A DNA stretch of 52,563 nt, from positions 1 through 52,563 of the forward strand of contig JALXBF010000115.1 in NCBI GenBank assembly GCA_026991575.1, read 5' to 3'. The notes below the pieces were generated by a model. The model did no database searches and had not been told where the DNA came from. It worked only from the letters and a program-made list of their open reading frames with translations. The stretch comes from Planctomycetota bacterium. GTDB lineage: Bacteria > Planctomycetota > Planctomycetia > JALXBF01. Position numbers and translations under genes: made by a program. Positions 17,942 through 25,069 of this stretch are shown piece by piece. Within the stretch, counting starts at the first letter, position 1, and each line of letters starts with the position of its first letter.

Positions 17942-18151
17942 CCGGCTCACTCGGCTTCGGTTAACCACCACCATGCACGCAGGGGACAGGCCACCAGAGC
18001 CTGTTCACGAACAAGAATACCCACCCCTGCCCCCGATGTCAACCCGAACCGCGCAGGCGCGCGGGTTTCCGTGTCGAACGTCGATGGCGGCATCCCTGTG
18101 CACAGCGACATAGCCGACGGATGGTGCGATCCACAGACCCGCCGCCGCACT

Positions 18152-19468
18152 TCATCCGTACACGACCAACTTCTCCGTAAACGGAACAGCCATCCCCTCC
18201 TTGGAGCGGTGCCTGATGTACACGGCTCGATCACCTGGCCGACGAACGGAAACGTACATCTCGATGGTCATCTCCTTGGTGCCGGGAGTCAGATCGACCA
18301 CGACCTGACCCTCCGGGACGTTGCTAAGCCACTGATCTCTTAGCCCTTGCTGAGCCTCCACGAGCCGATCAGGGCTATCGAACTCGCAGAACACCCAGCG
18401 AGGTGACCGGGCAATCAAGCCTCTGGAGAAGCGTGCCACAAGGTCCCGAATCTCCTCGGCCTTCTGCCTCATGTTCTGCGTGTACAGCAGCAGCACCCGG
18501 TCCGGCTGTGTGGCGACGACGCTATAGAAAGCCGAAGCAGCGTTGCCGCTGGCGATCGTGACCAGCGTGTCCGCCGACTGCTGGCCCGTCTGCTGCAGCC
18601 ACTGCTCCCGCAACGCTGCAGCAACGCGGGGCATTACGACCCGCTGATAGTACGCCCTGGCTTTCTCATACTGTCCGGACGAAATCAGACGATCGAAGTA
18701 CTTTTGATGCTCTTGCGGCGGGGCGTCGGCTCGCGGGGCGGGCGGAAAGAGGTCCTTGCACGCCCGGAGCACCTCCCGAAGATCACGGTGCCGGCAGCTT
18801 AGCGAAACGATCTTCAACTCAGCACCCAGTTCTGCGCGCTTCCGCTCCGCTTCTTCTCGATTGAGCTCCGGAACCAGCAGTCGCTCTGCGCCGAGCTCCA
18901 CCGCAAGCTCGACCTTCTGAGGGATTCCCTTCACCGGAAGCACGCCAGACTCAGGGGACCACTCACCCGTGGCAAGACAGCGCAGCGGAGCCTCCAGCGT
19001 ATCCGCAACATCCAACAACGCGATCGCCGCGGGAACCCACCCGGACTCCCATCGCACCAGACTTGCGTCTGTCAGCAGCTCCACCGCCTCTTTCGATACC
19101 CCCTCGGGGGCACATAGGCGCCAGCCAGGCACGTCGAGGCTTCGGCTGACGCGGTCACCGAACGGCAGCACCAGACCGTCATCAGCTGCACCCGCCCGGC
19201 GCCACACAACCGGCAGCGCAATAGCCTGCCGCAGCAGCGGCACCTCCGCCAGCAGCACAAACAGAATCGCAGTGCGCCCTTCCCCGGTTGCTTCGGCCAG
19301 GTCCATCCTGTGGCTGTTGCCAAAGAGTTCATCCAGCCGGCGGAGCGCAGCCGGACACAAGATCCAGACACTCCACGGGCCGAAGGCTCGGGCAACCTGC
19401 GTTAACCGGCCCGGGGTCAACGCATCCAGTTCGGTATCGACTAGACGCAAGAGATCCGATCGAGTCAT
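18152..19468 (-). CDS. Lon-like protease domain fused to CARF-like sensor domain (cassette A)
   Basis: 438 residues from ATG 19468 (a GTG at 19540 is a longer option). Residues ~1-130 are an unassigned N-terminal domain. Residues ~138-205 match the S16/Lon proteolytic fold: SGWVPAAIALL with candidate nucleophile S142, TGEW (167-170), then VLPVKGIPQK with K185, followed by the typical GAERLLVP strand. The Ser-Lys spacing is 43, as in Lon, and the Lys aligns with that of LonB proteases. A helical linker (YFDRL...ARAYYQRVV) leads to a CARF-like Rossmann domain (~300-420) with LVTIASGN at its first strand and VVVDLTPGTKEM at 388-400, resembling the ligand-binding motif of Card1/Can-type CARF proteins. 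I infer a nucleotide-gated protease. It is the last gene of a minus-strand set with a helical/beta protein (44-bp coding overlap-free gap of ~0.1 kb) and a sigma factor. A full-length paralogue sits at 48-49.5 kb. Confidence 0.75.
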   Translation of the reverse strand: MTRSDLLRLVDTELDALTPGRLTQVARAFGPWSVWILCPAALRRLDELFGNSHRMDLAEATGEGRTAILFVLLAEVPLLRQAIALPVVWRRAGAADDGLVLPFGDRVSRSLDVPGWRLCAPEGVSKEAVELLTDASLVRWESGWVPAAIALLDVADTLEAPLRCLATGEWSPESGVLPVKGIPQKVELAVELGAERLLVPELNREEAERKRAELGAELKIVSLSCRHRDLREVLRACKDLFPPAPRADAPPQEHQKYFDRLISSGQYEKARAYYQRVVMPRVAAALREQWLQQTGQQSADTLVTIASGNAASAFYSVVATQPDRVLLLYTQNMRQKAEEIRDLVARFSRGLIARSPRWVFCEFDSPDRLVEAQQGLRDQWLSNVPEGQVVVDLTPGTKEMTIEMYVSVRRPGDRAVYIRHRSKEGMAVPFTEKLVVYG

Positions 19469-19584
19469 CGGAGTGCTCTTGCTCCGCTTCGATTGTTCCC
19501 CCGTTGTCGCCGGCGACAGCTCTCGTCCTCGAGATACCACTCGCCGGCCACCCCCGTGCGCTTACTGTCGTTACGCCAACAGTG

Positions 19585-20757
19585 TCAGCCTGTCGATTCA
19601 GGCCTCTCGTCCTGTTCGACCACACGCTGGGCTTCGCGCAGGGCGTCCAGGTCCGGCGGCCACTCCAGCGGCTCTGTTCCCGGTATGCTCACCTCAAGCC
19701 GCACCGGGGTGTCTTCAGCCAGTTGCCGGCGAAGTTCACGGACTGAGAACGAACAACGGCCTGATTCGTCGATGGTGGTCGTGACGCCGGCCAGTCGAAC
19801 CAGGCCCCCGGCCAGTTCCGTCGCCTCACTGCCGTCCGAATGGCGCACGAACAGCATTCGGATCTCGTCTTCGTCGCTCAGCGGATAACGGATTCTGCTC
19901 TCGGCACGGTACCGCCGCTGTGGATCGTGCCAGACGAGCCAGACCGGGATCCCGGTTCCGCGAGCAGCGGCTCGCACGGTGATGAGACCTGGCGGAAAAC
20001 GGGGATACTCCGGCTCGGGCCGTGGGGGCTCCATTGCGTAGACTACCGCTTCCGCCTCTGCGGCGGTGGCAGCGGCTGCCGTGAGCCGAGCGGTTAGCTG
20101 CTGCAGATCGCGTTCAACGTCACGTGCCAGGGCCTCGGCTGCTTCATCCAGGCCCGGCCCCAGCCACCACGGGGTCTCGTGGGCGTACTCGGGCACGATC
20201 GCGTCGCGCCAGCGCTTCAGCAGCGGGTTGCCGCGAACGGTGCACAAAACGTCGACCTGCTCACGCAGCGCTCGGTCGTACTCATTGAGCGCATCAGTCA
20301 GGCGCCCGACCAGCCCCAGGAACTCCTCATCGGTCACTTCCCCTGCGTCGACCGCCTCAAGCAGTCTGTGTGTCAGCCCGGTATAGACCGCCTGGGCTTC
20401 CATGCGGTTGACGAGCGCGTCCAGACAGAGCTGTTCGCGCCGGGTGAAGTCCTCTTCCGCATCCCACTGCTGGCCGAGCTTACGGGCCTGGTCGGCAAAC
20501 GCCAGAAAGGCTTCGGTGGCTTGGGCCGTACCTAGTCGAACCAGGTGCAACGGGATCTGGCCAGGCAGCTGGTCCTGGGCAACCCCGAACAGAAGACACT
20601 CGCCCAGTGCTCGGGCCGCCGTGTAAGCGACGCGACGAGCCTCTGCGTCGTCCGTGGTCGGTTCGGTCACGGCCTGGTGTCGGAGTGCCTCAGCCAGTTC
20701 CCGTAACGGGGAAGCCGTCAATTGTTCACGCAGTCGCTGGATCTCTTCTGTGTTCAT
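19585..20757 (-). CDS. Helical protein with C-terminal beta domain (cassette A, candidate adaptor or anti-sigma)
   Basis: 390 residues from ATG 20757, with GGAG 7 bases upstream. Residues 1-250 are mostly alpha-helical, rich in Ala, Glu, Leu and Arg, with no recognised domain. Residues ~270-380 are beta-rich (LITVRAAARGTGIPVWLVW, then YRAESRIRYPL) and contain ATELAGGLVRLAGVTTTIDE, which is closely matched by ASELAGARVEFAGATAVIDE in the cassette B protein at 50959-52140; the two proteins differ by only three residues in length. There is no signal peptide or transmembrane segment, so it is cytosolic. It lies between a sigma factor and the Lon-CARF protein. By analogy with CalpT it could be the protease substrate or sigma inhibitor, but no anti-sigma motif is visible. 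The function is unknown. Confidence 0.7.
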   Translation of the reverse strand: MNTEEIQRLREQLTASPLRELAEALRHQAVTEPTTDDAEARRVAYTAARALGECLLFGVAQDQLPGQIPLHLVRLGTAQATEAFLAFADQARKLGQQWDAEEDFTRREQLCLDALVNRMEAQAVYTGLTHRLLEAVDAGEVTDEEFLGLVGRLTDALNEYDRALREQVDVLCTVRGNPLLKRWRDAIVPEYAHETPWWLGPGLDEAAEALARDVERDLQQLTARLTAAAATAAEAEAVVYAMEPPRPEPEYPRFPPGLITVRAAARGTGIPVWLVWHDPQRRYRAESRIRYPLSDEDEIRMLFVRHSDGSEATELAGGLVRLAGVTTTIDESGRCSFSVRELRRQLAEDTPVRLEVSIPGTEPLEWPPDLDALREAQRVVEQDERPESTG

Positions 20758-21023
20758 GGCTGCTCCGGCGGAAAATCCGCGTTTCCAAGACAAACCGTTC
20801 CAAACCAACCGGTCGGGGTCAGTTCAGCCACTGCCTCTGCCTGCATTTGTTACGACCCAGGGCGCAGACTCCTGACAGGAACCAGCCGCCACGTCTGCCG
20901 GGAGTCGCCGGCGGAGCCGGTCGCTTCCGGTCCTTGCCAGCCTGCCGGTACCATGGGCGGCGGCATGTGCACGTCGTGCTTCCGTCACGATGGCTGCCTC
21001 TGGGGTAACGTGACCGGTGCGCG

Positions 21024-21791
21024 TCAGCCGCGCAAGTTCTCGCGGAGTTCCTGAATCGCTTTAAGCTGCAGGAGATATCGCTTCTTCCGGCTCCACACGG
21101 CGTGCACCACAGCGGGGGAAACGCCTAGTTCCTGAGCCAGCGCCGTAGCGCGTCCGTGTTCCCACCCGGGATGGTCCAGATGAGGGGGTGGAAAGGATGC
21201 CGGGAGCTTGGCTTCGCTGCACCACTGGGCCCACACGACCGCTGGCACCTTGCGGTGCATTCCGGCCAGCACAAGCAGGATGATCCGGTCGCGTACCGGG
21301 ACCGACGCGAGAACTTCCAGGTCGTGCTGGCAAAACGGCTCGTTGCGTGCGGCGGTTTCGGCCGGTCCTGGAGCCGGGTCGTGCGGATCAAGGTGCGGGG
21401 CAGAACCGCCGTCATCGTGTTTGCGACCACCGCCGGTTGCAAGCTGCTCCCAGGACAGCTCTCGTCTTCTTTTCTTGACGAGATCGAGCAGGGCATTCTT
21501 CAGCACCCGGCGCGCCCAACCGACGAAGGGACTGCCGGCGCTGGGATTGTACGCTCCCTGCAGTACCTTCACCATCGCGTCCTGAACAACGTCCTCAAGC
21601 GTGGCGTCGTCGAAGCGGTTGCCGAAATGCAGTGCGTTCAGCATTCGCGACACCTGCATGAGCGCGTCGCGTACCCGGAGCGCAGCCGCGTCCTCTTGAT
21701 GCGGTGAAGCAGTTGGGTTGAGCAAAGTGGATACGGCAGCGTGTAACGCCGTTTGCTGCCCGGATGTCTGTTGCCCTTGACCCGCTGCCAT
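21024..21791 (-). CDS. ECF-type RNA polymerase sigma factor (cassette A)
   Basis: 255 residues from ATG 21791 (GGGAG 5 bases upstream; GTG 21803 is 4 codons longer). Residues ~45-115 look like sigma region 2: FDDATLEDVVQDAMVKVLQ, then SPFVGWARRVLKNALLDLVKKRRRE, the core-binding and -10 recognition helices. After an acidic, Gly/Pro-rich linker, the C-terminal ~60 residues read as region 4 with a helix-turn-helix (ATALAQELGVSPAVVHAVWSRKKRYL). ECF factors direct polymerase to small regulons and are usually held by an anti-sigma partner. The next gene downstream on the same strand (267 bases away) is the helical/beta protein, then the Lon-CARF protein. Region 4 contains an unusual insertion (MHRKVPAVVWAQWCSEAKLP) before the helix-turn-helix. 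Confidence 0.82.
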   Translation of the reverse strand: MAAGQGQQTSGQQTALHAAVSTLLNPTASPHQEDAAALRVRDALMQVSRMLNALHFGNRFDDATLEDVVQDAMVKVLQGAYNPSAGSPFVGWARRVLKNALLDLVKKRRRELSWEQLATGGGRKHDDGGSAPHLDPHDPAPGPAETAARNEPFCQHDLEVLASVPVRDRIILLVLAGMHRKVPAVVWAQWCSEAKLPASFPPPHLDHPGWEHGRATALAQELGVSPAVVHAVWSRKKRYLLQLKAIQELRENLRG

Positions 21792-22618
21792 TGGAACTCC
21801 CACGTTCTCTCAGCGCAACCGTCCGCATCAGTGAGTACAAGCCGGGGGTTCAGCGTGCCACCACAGAGGCTGGCCACGCGATCGGCTGCCCTGTCGCGGC
21901 CGACAGCAACAGCAGGCCGTTCCCGGGTGCCCGACTGCCTGTCTCGCGGGCGTGACGCGTTCGGGTTTGCTTGCCCCGCGACCGAAGGCGCCCGCTAGTG
22001 TAGCAGCGCGCACCTGCTGGAGACAGATGCCGGCCGTTCCCCGCCCCGGTTAGTCCGGACCCAACCGGGCACCGTACTTCGGCCGAGCGCGGAACGCGAA
22101 GGATCGGCCCCGGCGCGCGTCGAAGCACCGTGTGCCAGGGCCGGCTCCACGCAGCGCGCCCTGGAGGCTCGGGATTGTGGAGTGTGCCGGCTCCGTGAGA
22201 CTCTGCAGCGTCGTGCCGTGACGAGGGGCCGTCAGAGGCTGGCAGTGGGGGCCTTGCGATGCACTCCGCCCAAAGGCAGGCGCCTTTCTGAGGCTGCCAA
22301 TGCATGCCCCAGGTTGCTCGGCCCTCGGTACATGACACGGACGAAGCGGCGAGAGCACTCCAACGCAACGAGCGTGCCAGGTCAGGTCAACGTGGCGCGG
22401 CGACACTCGCGCGAGACTCATCTACAAGGCCAGCCAACCGGCCGGCAGTCGGGACACCGCACGGATGAGTCGGGCCGTCTGCAACCCCCGGGATCCGAAC
22501 CAGGGGTCACGACGTGTCCTGTTCGTTGACCGTATGCTGCGGGTGCCGGTATACTTGCGATCCGTAACCCGGTGCCCCAGGAGGATGCCGGGGGTCATCA
22601 CCAAGAAAGGAGCACGGC
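21792..22618. other. Intergenic region, about 0.8 kb
   Basis: Divergent space between cassette A's sigma gene and the TPR membrane protein gene; it should hold both promoters, including a possible autoregulated cassette promoter. The overlapping open frames on the two strands are shadows of high GC with no recognised product. No RNA or repeat was identified. Confidence 0.5.
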
Positions 22619-23557
22619 ATGGCAGACCGAAAGCGTGAGCTCGACAGCAACCAGCTGGCTGTCTGGCTGAGCCGCGTCATCACGCAGTACGGTACGGCAC
22701 TGAAGATCGGCGGTGCTGTGCTGGGCGTGCTTGCCCTTGCGTACCTGATCTTCCAGCTCATGGCGGCCACCGAGAGGCACCGGCTCGCGAAGAGCTGGGA
22801 AGAGTACCTCGTGGCTACCGGTCCGGAGGACTACGAGAAGATCATCAACGAGTATAAGGGGTACCGAGTTGAGCTGTGGGCGATGCTCGACCTGGCCGAC
22901 ACCTACTACAGCGAGGCACTCGGTTCCTTCACTTATAGACGCGATGAGGCGCTGACGCGAATCAAGCAAGCGCTGGAGCTGTACCAGAGAGCAGCTCGTG
23001 AAGCGGAACGTTTCCCCGATATTGCCCAACAGGTCAAGTCCCGGGCGTTATTGGGTGCCGCACAGTGCCACGAAAGTCTGGGACAGCGCGACAAGGCTCT
23101 GGAGCTGTATCGCCGGCTAGCGGAGGAATTCCCGAACACTTGGGTTGCTGAGCGCGCCCAGCAGAAGATCGATCAGCTCAGCTCGCCCGGCGCAGCGGAC
23201 TTCTACGCCCAGCTGAATAAGCTGCAGCTTGCCGCACCCAAGGCCGACAGCAGTGAATCGCTGCTACCCCCGGTGCCCGGCACCGAAGGCAACCGGTCTC
23301 AGGGCGGCGAGAAGTCAAGCCCGCAGCCGACGCGGGCCGGCGAAGAACGTGGCCAAGAGCCCGACCAAGCCGAAGCGCGCCAGCCGAAGGACCGGCCGCA
23401 GGAAAAAGTGCCGTCGAAGACATCGCCGTCATCGCAGAAGAAGCCAGATCAGCCCGACGCCCACGGCCGCCGGTCTGCCACCGGGGATGAGTCGCAGGCT
23501 GAGCCCGAGAAGAAGACCGGGGAGAGCCAGGCTGGAAGCCAGGACCAAGAAGACTAG
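22619..23557 (+). CDS. Membrane-anchored TPR protein with disordered tail
   Basis: 312 residues; ATG with AGGAG 7 bases upstream. Residues ~30-50 form one transmembrane segment (IGGAVLGVLALAYLIFQLMA) after a basic/acidic N-terminal helix, like the YfgM/TPR_21 type. Residues ~55-190 are helical and contain TPR-like motifs (ALLGAAQCHESLGQRDKALELYRRLAEEFPNTW). Residues ~205-312 are low-complexity, rich in Pro, Glu, Lys, Gln and Ser, and probably disordered. YfgM-like proteins help envelope protein folding at the translocon, but that assignment is only structural analogy here. It stands alone; no partner gene (such as BamB) is next to it. Confidence 0.75.
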   Translation: MADRKRELDSNQLAVWLSRVITQYGTALKIGGAVLGVLALAYLIFQLMAATERHRLAKSWEEYLVATGPEDYEKIINEYKGYRVELWAMLDLADTYYSEALGSFTYRRDEALTRIKQALELYQRAAREAERFPDIAQQVKSRALLGAAQCHESLGQRDKALELYRRLAEEFPNTWVAERAQQKIDQLSSPGAADFYAQLNKLQLAAPKADSSESLLPPVPGTEGNRSQGGEKSSPQPTRAGEERGQEPDQAEARQPKDRPQEKVPSKTSPSSQKKPDQPDAHGRRSATGDESQAEPEKKTGESQAGSQDQED

Positions 23558-24160
23558 TTTCTGCGGGCGCGACACGGCAGAGCCCGGCCTTGCAGTGGAG
23601 GACTTCTCCCCAGCGTCGGTCGGACGCACCCCTGTTTGCGGACGCAGCCACGGCGTCGGGTGCCACGCCCCGCATCGGGGGGCATTGCCTTTGCCGCCGA
23701 TGCCATGTCGCGTAGTCGAAGAGCCCTCGGAGAACGCGGCGGCCTGTTTGGTGCGGCATGGCCCGACCACGCCGCGCGTGCCACGCACAGGCCGCGTCCG
23801 CCCGCGGCACAGCACAAAGGAACGAACTCTTCTGGGATCAGCGGCGCTGGCCAGTGAACCTGGCCGGGCGGAAGCGCAAGCCCCGCTGGAAGCCTCATCA
23901 GGGCAGGCCATCGCGCGAAGCGACTTCCCCACCCCCATGGGGGCCGATCGCCGGGACCGACATCGCGCAGGACACCCCCAAGGACCTCGCGCAGCGGCCT
24001 CCCCCCGCCGATGCCACGGAGAGTGAATTGGCCCGAGCTGCGGGACGACTCCGGTTGGCTTTCGCATGCGTGCAGGCTTCGCTATACTCGCTGTAGCTGC
24101 CTGATTGCGATGCTTCGGACTGGAACGTATGTTCAGACCGCTCCCTGGAGGCATCCGACC
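23558..24160. other. Intergenic region, about 0.6 kb
   Basis: Between the TPR protein and the ThuA-like gene on the same strand. No ribosome-site-supported frame, RNA gene or clear terminator was seen; the long minus-strand frame here has no domain and overlaps the TPR gene's end. Confidence 0.45.
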
Positions 24161-24961
24161 ATGAACCGACGCGAATTCCTGGGCGCGGCAGCAGCAGCTG
24201 CACTTGCGGCCGGATCAGCTCGCTCTGCCGAGCGGGAGATCAACGTCCTGGTCTGGGACGAGCAACAGGATCGCCAGGTTAAGAGCGGCGCCTACGACAA
24301 CTACCTCGGCAATGCGATCGCCGCGTTCCTGAGTAAGGTTCCGGGGCTGCGGGTTGTGAGCGCCAACATCAACGAGCCGCAGCAGGGCTTGTCGGCTGAG
24401 CGGATTGAGGCCGCCGACGTCATCCTCTGGTGGGGCCATGTCCGGCATGGCGACGTGGACGATTCCCGCGTCGAGTCCATCGTATCCCGGGTCAAGCGGG
24501 GACAGGCTGCCTTTGTGGCCCTGCATTCGGCGCACTACTCCAAGCCGTTCAAGCGGCTGCTTGGCACACGCTGCGGCTTCGCCTACGTGGACTCCAACCG
24601 CGGCCGCGGCTACCGCGAGCGGCTGGTCATCACGAATCCCAACCATCCGATCACACGCGGGCTGAAACCGTTCGAAATACCGCGCACGGAGATCTATGCA
24701 GAACCGTTCGAAGTGCCCTATCCGGACAAAGTTCTTCTTTACGGCTATTGGGACAACGGTCATAGCTTTCCTGACGTGTGCTACTGGTCGGTCGGCCCAT
24801 CTGGGGTTGCGACGCTGGCGAAGCAGCGGGTACGCCAGCCGGGCAAAGTCATCTACTTCCGGCCCGGACACGAGACGTTCCCGATTTTCCACCAGCGCGA
24901 AGTGCAGCAGTTGCTCACCAGGATTGTGCTCTGGGCAGGTCAACAGGTGAAGAAGGCCTAG
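24161..24961 (+). CDS. ThuA-like domain protein with Tat-like signal
   Basis: 266 residues from ATG 24161, with CTGGAGG about 9 bases upstream. The N-terminus MNRREFLGAAAAAALAAGSA is a twin-arginine-like export signal. The body has the ThuA/glutamine-amidotransferase-like fold (INVLVWDEQQ near 27, ADVILWWGHVRHGDV near 88, AFVALHSAHYSKPFKRLLG near 122, ending with VIYFRPGHETFPIF), with the conserved 'trehalose utilization' pattern. In planctomycetes such proteins are common near sugar or dehydrogenase genes. The reaction is not established. It is convergent with the large haem protein gene, separated by ~110 bases that include a G7/C7 inverted repeat which may end both transcripts. Confidence 0.88.
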   Translation: MNRREFLGAAAAAALAAGSARSAEREINVLVWDEQQDRQVKSGAYDNYLGNAIAAFLSKVPGLRVVSANINEPQQGLSAERIEAADVILWWGHVRHGDVDDSRVESIVSRVKRGQAAFVALHSAHYSKPFKRLLGTRCGFAYVDSNRGRGYRERLVITNPNHPITRGLKPFEIPRTEIYAEPFEVPYPDKVLLYGYWDNGHSFPDVCYWSVGPSGVATLAKQRVRQPGKVIYFRPGHETFPIFHQREVQQLLTRIVLWAGQQVKKA

Positions 24962-25069
24962 CCGTTGCCAGCGTAGCGGGCTGCTCTCTGTGTGGGGGGG
25001 CGGTCGGCCAGGGCCCGGCCCCCCCTTCGGCTGCGCTCCGTTGGCTGCAACGGGGGCAGCGGCGCAGCG

